Assembly: GCA_964602655.1 (NCBI GenBank)
Contig: CAZRSF010000053.1
Coordinates: 1-42,793, forward strand
Reading direction: 5' to 3'
Origin: Moduliflexus sp964602655
Lineage (GTDB): Bacteria > Moduliflexota > Moduliflexia > Moduliflexales > Moduliflexaceae
Length of the DNA stretch: 42,793 nt
Shown here: one piece after another, positions 16,880 through 24,463 of the stretch
Numbering within the stretch: position 1 is the first letter of the stretch
How the letters are laid out: each line of letters begins with the position of its first letter
Notes under the pieces: model-generated
Databases searched by the model: none
What the model was told of the DNA's origin: nothing
What the model saw: only the letters and a program-made list of their open reading frames with translations
Made by a program: the position numbers and the translations under genes

Positions 16880-18376
16880 TTATTCGATCACGGGCGTGGC
16901 AAAAAAAAGTTTACTGAATGTATTCAAGGCTTTTACCGGCTCAGGCAGTTTTTTGAGAAGTTCCGACCGGAGGCCATTCTCCAGAAGCTTCTGAGGATTA
17001 TTGAGATCACCGGCGTTTTCTTCGGGATTTTTCGGCGCTGCCACCACTGGGGCGGCGGCGGGCTTTCGATTATATGAATCGCGCAGCAACAATAATTCGA
17101 AAGCGGCATTCCGTTGAAGCAGTACCCATTCATCGGTAATCTGCGCGATTTTCGCGCCATCGGGCAGCGTCTCATCTTCTGCAAAACTCCATTTGGGGGG
17201 TTTTTTCGCTGATGTTTTCGGCAGGTTTAAAAAAGAGGCTTTTCGGACAGCGCCCTCTTTCCGAATGCCAGAGAGCTTGATGTTGCCACTCGGCGCTAAA
17301 AACCGTATCTCCTGAAACTCTTCGCCTTTTTTCAGTCGAACCAATCGTTCCACATCATCAATTTCCTGAAGAACGATGTCTTCTTCCGGCGTCTCGCCCT
17401 CTTTAATCCGTTCTTCTTCAACAGCTTGCCGAATTTCCGGGATGCCCCCTTGCTCCGAATTCGGGATTGAGAGGAACGCGACGACGCCATTCGGCGCGGC
17501 CAGATTGACGGCGATTCCAAGCAGCCCGATGTCGGTAAACACAACGGACTGAGACGGTTCGGGCGGAAAAAGACGCGCCAGAATATCGTCCCCGATTTGC
17601 TGTTTCTGCTCTGCTGAAATTTTGGACAAATCAATGGTATAACGTCCGTCGTCGGTCGGCGCGGCAATTGCCAGCAGCATGTCCAATTTTTCCGGCGGGA
17701 CATCGCTGAGAAGCTCGCTTAATTCTTCGCGGGTAAATGTTTTAATCGTCAAGGTTTCAGGAAGTATTGCCATACCTGCCGGAGAATCAACGACGCCAAC
17801 AGCAGGAATCACGATTTCATCGCCCCATTCCAAGAGGATATTCATTTCAGGCGCGCTGCCTGCTTCTAAGGCCGGCCAATTGACGGTAAACTCCTCGTTC
17901 ACGCCCATAATTTTTATCGCCGCCAGGTTCGGAGCGGGATCAGGCTGAAGCGTGGGAACGAACTGCGCAAGTAATTGCCCGATAGCTGTCCCGCGCGGAA
18001 CCGTTTGCGATCTGCCATTGATCGTGAGTGTGATTTGTTGAGCCGACCGCGCAACGGTAATGGTAATATTCGGATTGCTGACATATTTCCCGATAAGGTC
18101 CCCGCTCGCTAATTTCGCTTTGAGTAGTGAGGTTGTCAGTTGAGCGGCCTGTAGGTCGCCTAACATCGGCAACGTAATTTTGCCATCTGACCGCACCTCG
18201 ACTTTGGACGAAAATTCAGGGAATCCCCACACCAGAATATCCAACGCATCGCCGACACCAATCACGTATTCGCGCGCAGGCGGACGAGTCGTTGACATTT
18301 GCGCGATTGCCGTATTCGACAAAAACAGCAGACAACACACACAAACGATGACACTGTGTGATGGGCGTGGTTTCAT
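16880..18376 (-). CDS. Polysaccharide-export (Wza-like N-terminal domain) secreted protein
   Basis: 498 residues. A signal peptide (1-25, ending TAIAQ) is followed by a Poly_export domain at about 36-115 with YVIGVGDALDILVWG, VEVRSDGKITLPMLGD and NITITV, as in Wza/KpsD outer-membrane exporters. Beyond this (about 115-190) lies a second SLBB-like segment with ILLEWGDEIVIP. The final 300 residues are not recognised, are acidic and proline-containing, and replace the usual transmembrane helix. No cysteine follows the signal peptide, so it is not a lipoprotein like Wza. No capsule glycosyltransferases or Wzc kinase are nearby, so function in export is uncertain. It lies 81 bp downstream of the small secreted-protein gene with a hairpin between. 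Confidence 0.75.
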   Translation of the reverse strand: MKPRPSHSVIVCVCCLLFLSNTAIAQMSTTRPPAREYVIGVGDALDILVWGFPEFSSKVEVRSDGKITLPMLGDLQAAQLTTSLLKAKLASGDLIGKYVSNPNITITVARSAQQITLTINGRSQTVPRGTAIGQLLAQFVPTLQPDPAPNLAAIKIMGVNEEFTVNWPALEAGSAPEMNILLEWGDEIVIPAVGVVDSPAGMAILPETLTIKTFTREELSELLSDVPPEKLDMLLAIAAPTDDGRYTIDLSKISAEQKQQIGDDILARLFPPEPSQSVVFTDIGLLGIAVNLAAPNGVVAFLSIPNSEQGGIPEIRQAVEEERIKEGETPEEDIVLQEIDDVERLVRLKKGEEFQEIRFLAPSGNIKLSGIRKEGAVRKASFLNLPKTSAKKPPKWSFAEDETLPDGAKIAQITDEWVLLQRNAAFELLLLRDSYNRKPAAAPVVAAPKNPEENAGDLNNPQKLLENGLRSELLKKLPEPVKALNTFSKLFFATPVIE

Positions 18377-18405
18377 AATGCTCCGGGAAAAATCGCAGAA
18401 GCCGT

Positions 18406-18442
18406 GTCATTGCGGGACACGAGGACTATTTCCCGCAATGAC
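18406..18442. repeat. Perfect 12-bp-stem hairpin
   Basis: GTCATTGCGGGA and TCCCGCAATGAC pair perfectly around a 13-base loop. It sits between two minus-strand genes and could act as a processing or attenuation hairpin, or be a short dispersed repeat; only one copy was noticed in this window. Confidence 0.7.
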
Positions 18443-18457
18443 ATCGTCATCATGGTC

Positions 18458-19042
18458 TTATTTCGTCGTCGCCACAACAATCGTGGTTTTGTGAATCAAT
18501 TCGAGCGTGTCAGGGTGGACATAGAACGTCATGATACTAACGCGCGACGATCCGGAATTTCCTGCGGCAGCGCGAGCGCTTCCGTCGTTGATCATCTGCT
18601 CCAGCGAATCTTTGGTGGCCTGTGGCATAATCTCCACCGGAGTATCGAGCAGCGTCGTCAACTCCTCGCTTCCGACATTCGTGAAATTATTCAGTTTGTC
18701 TTGATAAAATGCGGCAGCATCATCATACGCCGCGCCCGGAGCGCTTTCGTCAACAAAATAGACTTCCATGCTGGCAAGCGTTTGTAACTCGTGCTCTACT
18801 TGGGCGAGCCGCGCGGATAACTTATCTTTGACCGATGGTTCCAGGGTCGTGTCTGTTTCCAATTGCTGCGTCAGTTTCTCTTTCTGAGCGGCAAAGACCT
18901 CTTTGGCTTTCGTCAGAGCAATCGCCGATAATTCATCATTTTTCGTCGCGCCTGTCGGTACGTCAGCCGCTAAAACCGTGTGACTCCATGCCAGGCCGAC
19001 GAGTAATGCTGCCAGTGTCAATGTACGCATCATTTTAAACAT
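18458..19042 (-). CDS. Small secreted protein, function unknown
   Basis: 194 residues from the ATG at 19042, supported by GAGGAG eight bases upstream; the open frame reaches 19189 but lacks a ribosome site there. A clear signal peptide (1-25, ending VLAAD) is followed by a helical, coiled-coil-prone domain (about 30-90), then an alpha/beta tail ending in HKTTIVVATTK. I recognise no family. It has its own promoter candidate (19162-19190) and precedes the polysaccharide-export-like gene, so both may act in the periplasm. There is no cysteine. Confidence 0.7.
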   Translation of the reverse strand: MFKMMRTLTLAALLVGLAWSHTVLAADVPTGATKNDELSAIALTKAKEVFAAQKEKLTQQLETDTTLEPSVKDKLSARLAQVEHELQTLASMEVYFVDESAPGAAYDDAAAFYQDKLNNFTNVGSEELTTLLDTPVEIMPQATKDSLEQMINDGSARAAAGNSGSSRVSIMTFYVHPDTLELIHKTTIVVATTK

Positions 19043-19161
19043 ATTCCGATCTCCTCGTTTGGGAGTAGTTGAATCGGACGTTAATCCCATTCCGAAACAA
19101 CTGTGATGATAATAAGACTCAAAAAATACTGTGAACGCGCAGACAAGTAAAACTATGGTAA

Positions 19162-19190
19162 CAATACGCTCGCGCGCCATGTTTGTCAAG
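19162..19190 (-). promoter_or_regulatory. Sigma70-like promoter for the small secreted-protein gene
   Basis: TTGACA (19185-19190 complement), 17-bp spacer, TATTGT (19162-19167 complement), leaving a leader of about 110 bases before the ATG at 19042. Confidence 0.5.
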
Positions 19191-19292
19191 CGCCGCGTGA
19201 GAGAGAAAACGTCTCAGTCCAGAGACGCCGGAGTTTATAAGGAATTAGAGGCATAAGAAATTTGCGATATTTCGAACGTCAGGCTCGGTTTT

Positions 19293-20222
19293 TCAAAGCA
19301 CATGTTGCAACACTTCTTCGAGCGCGCTCATTTCCATCTGAAGATCGGTAGAAAGTTCGTCCAGAAGATTGGTATGCTGCGTGTTGACTTTCAAATTCGA
19401 GATTTTCAGCCGCATAGACTCCAACGCGCCATTCATGCCGGTGAGCGAGGCGCGGCATTGCGCTAAATTCTTGTCGGTTTTCAGCAGTTCTTGCTGCGTC
19501 TGCCGCGCCCGCTGCAACGATTTCATCGCCGAGTTCCGCGCTATATCATCGCTGTCAGGACTTTGCACGGCGCGTGTCAAGCCTCTGATGGTTTTGGTCA
19601 GGTCTTTATCGTCAACATGTCGCCGCGCCGTTTCCAACTCTCGCGTCGTTTCTAATAATTGCTCGGATTTGCTCATCATCTCGCGCAATTTCCCCTGCCA
19701 TTCCTGCCGATACTGTTCGAACACATACCCCTTGCCGCCACGCAACTGCTGCTGTAATAAACTATGTGTCCGGGCGATCTGGCGGGCAATTTCGGTTAAT
19801 TCCGGCGAGAGTCCTTCAGGGATGCGGCGGAAGGCGTTTTTCAGTTCGCTGCGCTGCCGCCATTCTTCGAAAAATTCGCTCAACTCGCGCTTTTTCAGCA
19901 GGATGAACGCCCCGACGCTCAAGCATAAGCCACCGAAAAATCCGAGGACGCCGAAGCGCGTTAACGCGCCGCTGCCGATCTCTTTTTGCGCGGTGTCATA
20001 GCCGCGCCGATACGCCGCTGCGCCCTCTTCTTTTGCCGTCTTGAAGCCGTTCGCGTAGCCGGAATCGTATGCCTCTTTCCGCGCCTGTTCGATGGCAGTC
20101 GCCGAAATCGGCGGCGCAGACGCGACAGGTGGCCGCAGTTTAGAAGTGACCGTTATTCCCGCAAACAACAGGAGAAGTGCGCTTACGCCGATAAGAATGG
20201 ATCGTTTGATGGATTGCGTCAT
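19293..20222 (-). CDS. Two-pass membrane protein with long coiled coil, function unknown
   Basis: 309 residues from the ATG at 20222 (a TTG at 20228 is less likely). TM1 lies at about 6-23. A short loop with repeated Gly-Tyr motifs (YDSGYANGF, YRRGYDTA) leads to TM2 at about 82-102, after which some 200 residues are helical and coiled-coil-rich and probably cytoplasmic. GY-containing loops of this kind occur in some membrane oligomerisation segments, but I do not recognise the family. It is divergent from the membrane protein/FtsK-like operon at 20542, 320 bp away, so the two units may share control and could belong to one membrane machine. No enzyme motif is visible. Confidence 0.7.
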   Translation of the reverse strand: MTQSIKRSILIGVSALLLLFAGITVTSKLRPPVASAPPISATAIEQARKEAYDSGYANGFKTAKEEGAAAYRRGYDTAQKEIGSGALTRFGVLGFFGGLCLSVGAFILLKKRELSEFFEEWRQRSELKNAFRRIPEGLSPELTEIARQIARTHSLLQQQLRGGKGYVFEQYRQEWQGKLREMMSKSEQLLETTRELETARRHVDDKDLTKTIRGLTRAVQSPDSDDIARNSAMKSLQRARQTQQELLKTDKNLAQCRASLTGMNGALESMRLKISNLKVNTQHTNLLDELSTDLQMEMSALEEVLQHVL

Positions 20223-20240
20223 TATCAATCGTTATCATAA

Positions 20241-20314
20241 GCCCTGCCAGGGCTGGGTTTCATATTTGTACGTCGAAACTCCGTTTCGACGAGGGCGAAA
20301 CAATAGTTTCGCCC
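20241..20314. repeat. Composite decayed repeats: truncated 33-bp palindrome plus GAAAC-type hairpins
   Basis: GCCCTGCCAGGGCTGGGTTT (20241-20260) is a collapsed copy of the 33-bp palindrome. It is followed by hairpins GTCGAAACTCCGTTTCGAC (20272-20290) and GGGCGAAACAATAGTTTCGCCC arms (20293-20314). The same GAAAC hairpin family appears at 11739-11759. Confidence 0.6.
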
Positions 20315-20411
20315 TACAATGATTTTAATAATCGTATGAATGATTGACACAATTTGACAAGCAAATTGTATCGTTCTCTATGGAATTTTTAAAGCGCAGG
20401 CGTTTTTATTT

Positions 20412-20438
20412 TTGACAACCGCATTTTCTTCGTAAAAT
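20412..20438 (+). promoter_or_regulatory. Possible sigma70 promoter for the membrane protein/FtsK-like operon
   Basis: TTGACA (20412-20417) and TAAAAT (20433-20438) with a short 15-bp spacer; the -10 fit at 17 bp is worse. The region is AT-rich. Confidence 0.35.
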
Positions 20439-20541
20439 ATTCACATTTATCCTTGACCATCGGATCGAAATGTTTAATGCTGCTTCGAATAACGCAACAG
20501 ATCACCCTACAAAAGAGTTGAAGAAGAAGGAGAATCACGCT

Positions 20542-21195
20542 ATGCTGCATGAAACGATGCGACAAAGACTTGCGCGATATTTACCCGCAGAAAACACGCC
20601 ACTCGCCGGATTTATCAAAGACCTGATTATTTTGCTGAAAATCGTTCGAGGGCTTGCCGTTCTGGTCGGTCTTTCGATTATCTGGGATGCCTGGCAGAAG
20701 GTTGATGGCGTGACGCGGTTCTTTCCGCCGACGGTCATGAAGGGGCTGGCGAAAACTTTCGAATTTTTTTGGCCGTTTTTTCTTGAATTATTTCAGGCAT
20801 CATTATCCTATCTCTGGCAGCCGATTCTGATGTGCCTGCTGATTGCGCTGATGACAAAATCGCTCTTCTGGCGCAAATTCTGGTATGTCGTCAGTTTGTC
20901 GTGGTATCTGCTGACCTTTCTGGATGCCGCGCAGCAGGCGGATTGGGACGAATATCACTTGTTGATTTTGATGATCTTGCAGGCGTATCTCTTTTTACTC
21001 TGGCTCTTTCCGCAAGAAATCTGGAATCTGATCGGATTGAGCCTGTCGTGCGTGTTAGGAGTGGTGATTCTTATCCTGCCGGATTTGCCGACCGCGTTTG
21101 ACGATTTCGGCATGTTCGGCGCGATATTGGCCTTCTTTTTAGGTTATGTCAACGCCGTCGCCAGCCTCGTGCAGCGTGTGGCGCATCGGTTGTGA
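20542..21195 (+). CDS. Multi-pass membrane protein, function unknown
   Basis: 217 residues from the ATG at 20542, which has AAGAAGGAG ten bases upstream; an in-frame ATG at 20470 lacks such a site. An amphipathic N-terminus (LARYLPAENTPLAGFIKDL) precedes about five or six hydrophobic segments starting near residue 30, rich in Trp, Phe and Leu. There are no catalytic motifs and I recognise no family. The stop is 7 bp before the start of the FtsK/HerA-like ATPase, so the two are surely co-transcribed. A role as the membrane partner or channel subunit of that ATPase is a reasonable inference. Confidence 0.75.
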   Translation: MLHETMRQRLARYLPAENTPLAGFIKDLIILLKIVRGLAVLVGLSIIWDAWQKVDGVTRFFPPTVMKGLAKTFEFFWPFFLELFQASLSYLWQPILMCLLIALMTKSLFWRKFWYVVSLSWYLLTFLDAAQQADWDEYHLLILMILQAYLFLLWLFPQEIWNLIGLSLSCVLGVVILILPDLPTAFDDFGMFGAILAFFLGYVNAVASLVQRVAHRL

Positions 21196-21202
21196 ATTCT
21201 AT

Positions 21203-22804
21203 ATGAAAACATCGTCGCTTACCTTGATTCTCGTCAGCGTGATTACCCTGACGACGGTTCTCTCCATCTTTTTGATGTACCAACTCTGGGTCGCCGGGCC
21301 GGAAGATGTCCGTCTGACCGAAGCCAAAGTCCAAACGCAAATTGAAAATATCAAATGGTATTCAATCGCGTATAAAGTTGCGTTCGTGGCGGTGCTGACC
21401 GTGCTGCTGATTTCCGTGCTGTTTCTCGCCTACAGCGTGGCGCAGAGCCGCCTCAAAAAAGCCTCCGTGCATACCTACAAAATCGGCAAAAACAACGAAG
21501 TGGTCGTGCATGAAAAAGATTTGTCGCTCGCTGCGCCGATTGCGATGGGGCTGATGAATGCCGAACAGTTGAAACAGATGAACGGCGGCGTGGAACGGGC
21601 GTTCGAACTCTACACCAGAATGGCGGAAGTCCAGACCAAACAGATGCAGGCGATTGTCGGGCGCAAAGGCATGTCGCAGATTCTCACGTCCGCCGAGACA
21701 CCCGCGCAGCCGCTTCCCGCGTCGCCTGAAAATGGCGTGCCGCTGTTGCAGCCGGTGCCGACCTTTCGAACGCTTTTAGAATCCGGCGAAATTTCGCGCG
21801 GCAAGCCGATGATTCTCGGTTTCGAAAACGGCCAGCCCCGGCGCGGCTCGTTCCTCGATATTTATTCGGCGGCGGTCGCCGGAGAATCGGGCAGCGGCAA
21901 GACGGCGACGCTGCTCTATTTGATTGCCAGTGGCATGGTCTCCGGCGCGGTGCGCTACGTCGGCATTGACCCGCATTATCCGCATCCGAAGTCGCTCGGC
22001 TTCAAAACCAAGCCGCTCTGGGAAAACGGGCTGATGAAAATGGCGACCTACAAAGACGACATGCTCGTCGCGCTGAAAGAGGTGGAACAGACGATTGACC
22101 GGCGCTTGAAGCAGATTGACAAGGACGACACGCCGCTTGTCCTTGTGATTGACGAATTGGCGTTTCTCGCGAAAACCTCGATTGGCAGCGCGGTGGCGCA
22201 TACGATGGAGCGGATTTCCACCGAAGGGCGCAAATGCGCGGTCTATATGCTCGCGTCGTCGCAGACGTGGCTCGTGGCGCGAACCGGCGACAGTTCCGCC
22301 GTGCGCGACACGCTGACCAGCGCGTTCGTGCATCGCATCAAGCCGAAACAGGCGAACTTGCTGCTGCAAGACAAAGACGAAGCGGAAAAGGTCAAACGTT
22401 TTCTGAGACAGCCCGGCGACGTGCTGCTCTGCCCCGTCGGCGACGATTCGGCGATCTGCAAAATGCCGTTCACCACTGACAGCGACATGGAATTCGTGGC
22501 CGAGATGCTGCGCGGCGACGCGATTGACGTGACGCCGCAGCAAGAGGCGCTGCAAAACGCTCAGCCGCCGAAACCGCTGCCGCAATGGGTATCTGCGCCA
22601 TTCGACGCCAATCTGTTGACCGTTGACGTACTGAAAGAAAAAATGGAGGCGTCGCCGCTTGGCGCGGAACGCTGGCAAACGCAAATCTGCAATACCAGCG
22701 GCGTCTCCGAAAAATTGCTGAAAGAGATTCTGACCGGGCGGAGAAAACTCACCATTCAAACCGCCAAGAAGCTTGTGCCGTATTTGTTTGATGAGATTAC
22801 GTAA
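21203..22804 (+). CDS. Membrane-anchored FtsK/HerA-like ATPase with C-terminal helix-turn-helix
   Basis: 533 residues from the ATG at 21203. Two transmembrane helices (about 5-27 and 52-77) place the rest in the cytoplasm. The FtsK/HerA-type ATPase domain has a P-loop AGESGSGKT near residue 230, then GIDPHYPHPKSLG, Walker B LVLVIDELAF near 313 and LASSQTW. The last 55 residues (GVSEKLLKEILTGRRKLT) look like a lambda-repressor-type helix-turn-helix. In this superfamily, membrane-bound hexamers pump DNA through a membrane. It is too short for cell-division FtsK (no four-helix anchor, no gamma domain), and closer in layout to plasmid or ICE transfer proteins of the TraB/TcpA type. No relaxase, integrase or replication gene is nearby. 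A large antisense frame opposite is a shadow. Confidence 0.85.
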   Translation: MKTSSLTLILVSVITLTTVLSIFLMYQLWVAGPEDVRLTEAKVQTQIENIKWYSIAYKVAFVAVLTVLLISVLFLAYSVAQSRLKKASVHTYKIGKNNEVVVHEKDLSLAAPIAMGLMNAEQLKQMNGGVERAFELYTRMAEVQTKQMQAIVGRKGMSQILTSAETPAQPLPASPENGVPLLQPVPTFRTLLESGEISRGKPMILGFENGQPRRGSFLDIYSAAVAGESGSGKTATLLYLIASGMVSGAVRYVGIDPHYPHPKSLGFKTKPLWENGLMKMATYKDDMLVALKEVEQTIDRRLKQIDKDDTPLVLVIDELAFLAKTSIGSAVAHTMERISTEGRKCAVYMLASSQTWLVARTGDSSAVRDTLTSAFVHRIKPKQANLLLQDKDEAEKVKRFLRQPGDVLLCPVGDDSAICKMPFTTDSDMEFVAEMLRGDAIDVTPQQEALQNAQPPKPLPQWVSAPFDANLLTVDVLKEKMEASPLGAERWQTQICNTSGVSEKLLKEILTGRRKLTIQTAKKLVPYLFDEIT

Positions 22805-22814
22805 AATCCGATTG

Positions 22815-22969
22815 TTCGATAATGAATATGAAGAAAATAATCCGGTAAATGGAACGCCAGGCTTCAGCCTGGTGTTCAGCCAGACGACTCGCGTGCTCAC
22901 CAGGCTGAAGCCTGGTGTTTTGTGCTGCGATATGAGTACCGGAATAATTTTTTAACATTCATTATCGAA
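22815..22969. mobile_element. MITE-like 155-bp imperfect palindromic element
   Basis: Exact 13-bp terminal inverted repeats, TTCGATAATGAAT at 22815-22827 and its complement at 22957-22969. Next inside come imperfectly matched blocks around TCCGGTA and its complement. Closest to the centre are two near-palindromic 16-mers, CCAGGCTTCAGCCTGG (22857-22872) and CCAGGCTGAAGCCTGG (22900-22915). It has no coding capacity. No clear target-site duplication is visible. It lies between the FtsK-like gene and the secreted-protein gene, and its right end abuts an alternative ATG at 22969. Confidence 0.65.
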
Positions 22970-23004
22970 TGTGTTTGGCAACATTTATACGGTGTAACTT
23001 GCGA

Positions 23005-23904
23005 ATGATTGACCAACAGAAACGCTTTGCGTTTATACTGCTGCTTTCCCTCTCTTTATTTTTTCTTTGGGGCATTGAATTGCCTTTATCAAGCCAGTTG
23101 AGTGATGCTACGCCAATTGAACGCCGAGTCGAGCGAACGTTTCAAGCGTACACAGTTCGCGTGACGTATAATTCAGAGACCTATGAAGGTCAACTCGAAA
23201 TCTTACGATATGGGCAACGCATTTGTCAAATGTCCGAAATGGGCGAATTGTTTATCGGGCACATGTATTACAATGATCCCAAACTCAATAGCGATTCAAT
23301 CCAGATGGGCAGAGATATAACCGGCGATGGAATTCCTGATTTGCTCATCGCTGAATATACCGGCGGAGTTCATTGCTGTTTGAATTTTTATGTGTTTATG
23401 ATTGGCCAAGAATTTCGTTTTCTTGGTAAGATTGAGGCAAATGATAGCGATTATTCACATTTTGAAGATATTGATCATGATCAGAGTCTTGAATTTATCG
23501 GAAATGATTGGACATTTGCCTATTGGCATACTGGTTTTGCCTCATCACCAGCACCAAGCGTTATCTTGTATTTTCATGATGGCGCATATCGTTTAGCCGG
23601 GCATCTGATGTCGAAACCAATTCCATCACAAGCAGAATTGGATGAAAAAACCCGTGAGATTCAAGCTGACGAATCCTGGACAAACAGGGGGCGTCCCCCT
23701 CAATCGCCGCCAGTATTGCTTTGGGATACGATGCTTGAACTGATTTATAGCGGTCATGCTAATGTGGCATGGCAATTTTTTGACGTAGCTTGGGTTGGAA
23801 GCATTCCTGGCAAAGAAGCGTTTCTCGCAGATTTTCGCGCTCAATTGATGAAAAGTCCGTATTGGCAAGAGATTGAACAACTTAATCAAATGGAGAAAAA
23901 ATGA
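23005..23904 (+). CDS. Secreted protein with calcium-binding-like repeat, function unknown
   Basis: 299 residues from the ATG at 23005; an in-frame ATG at 22969 lies in the edge of the inverted-repeat element and is less likely. A signal peptide or anchor (about 7-24) precedes the mature region. The segment GRDITGDGIPDLLIAEYTGG (about 104-123) resembles an FG-GAP/VCBS-type Asp-rich calcium loop, followed by HCCLNF and a second DIDHDQSLEFIG loop. This is a partial propeller-like pattern seen in exported proteins of unknown role. The stop overlaps the GNAT gene by 4 bp (ATGA), so the two are translationally coupled. Confidence 0.72.
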   Translation: MIDQQKRFAFILLLSLSLFFLWGIELPLSSQLSDATPIERRVERTFQAYTVRVTYNSETYEGQLEILRYGQRICQMSEMGELFIGHMYYNDPKLNSDSIQMGRDITGDGIPDLLIAEYTGGVHCCLNFYVFMIGQEFRFLGKIEANDSDYSHFEDIDHDQSLEFIGNDWTFAYWHTGFASSPAPSVILYFHDGAYRLAGHLMSKPIPSQAELDEKTREIQADESWTNRGRPPQSPPVLLWDTMLELIYSGHANVAWQFFDVAWVGSIPGKEAFLADFRAQLMKSPYWQEIEQLNQMEKK

Positions 23905-24404
23905 ACGCCTGGAAAATCGAACGATCTACAAAACAGTACGCCCCATCATTCAACAAGGCCGTTGACCTGGTTGCCCGCGAACGGAAATATTTGGCGACTG
24001 TTGAAGGCTTTTCATTGGAAAGTTCGATAAACTACGTCACATTCATGGAAGAACATGATTTTCCTCAATATTTCGCCATCTCTGAGGAGAACGCCGTGAT
24101 TGGATGGTGCGATATTACGCCGAATTCCATTCCTGAGTTTCGCCATGTTGGCGTGTTAGGGATGGGAATTGTCGCGCCATTTCGACACCAGGGAATTGGA
24201 CGCGCCTTGCTTGAAACAACCCTTCAGCACGCCAAAGAGAAATCTGGTGTCGAGCGGGTTGAACTGCTCGTTTTTGCCTCGAATCAACGCGCCATCGAAC
24301 TTTATAAAAAATGTGGATTCGAATATGAAGGAGAAAAGCGGAAGGTCAGAAAAATTGATGGCCGTTATGAAAATGAAGTATTAATGGCAAAACTCATGAT
24401 GTAG
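23901..24404 (+). CDS. GNAT family N-acetyltransferase
   Basis: 167 residues, the usual size. GNAT motif A (acetyl-CoA binding) is seen as GMGIVAPFRHQGIGRALL, and motif B as ASNQRAIELYKKCGF. The closing region EGEKRKVRKIDGRYENEVLMAKL resembles RimJ/RimL- and PhnO-like acetyltransferases that act on protein N-termini or small amines; the substrate cannot be told. The start overlaps the upstream secreted-protein stop (ATGA). A dispersed palindrome follows 12 bp after the stop. Confidence 0.9.
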   Translation: MNAWKIERSTKQYAPSFNKAVDLVARERKYLATVEGFSLESSINYVTFMEEHDFPQYFAISEENAVIGWCDITPNSIPEFRHVGVLGMGIVAPFRHQGIGRALLETTLQHAKEKSGVERVELLVFASNQRAIELYKKCGFEYEGEKRKVRKIDGRYENEVLMAKLMM

Positions 24405-24416
24405 TCTTCGGCGGAA

Positions 24417-24445
24417 ACCTCACAGGTCTTAAAGACCTGTGAGGT
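24417..24445. repeat. Dispersed palindrome, CCTCACAGG family, copy 2
   Basis: ACCTCACAGGTCTT and AAGACCTGTGAGGT are perfect complements around one base. It lies 18 bp upstream of the methyltransferase-nuclease start and could affect its translation or end the upstream transcript. Confidence 0.85.
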
Positions 24446-24463
24446 ATCTCCAATCTAATTTTT

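Noticed and set aside
19369..20001. 210-codon plus-strand frame opposite the coiled-coil membrane protein
   Set aside because: Cys/Ser/Arg-rich composition and no ribosome site; a shadow of the minus-strand gene.
21203..22804. Cell-division FtsK
   Set aside because: Two membrane helices instead of four, no gamma domain, and an HTH-like tail instead.
21776..22900. 374-codon minus-strand frame opposite the FtsK-like gene
   Set aside because: It is antisense to a clear ATPase with intact motifs, Arg/His-rich and without any protein family features; a codon-usage shadow.
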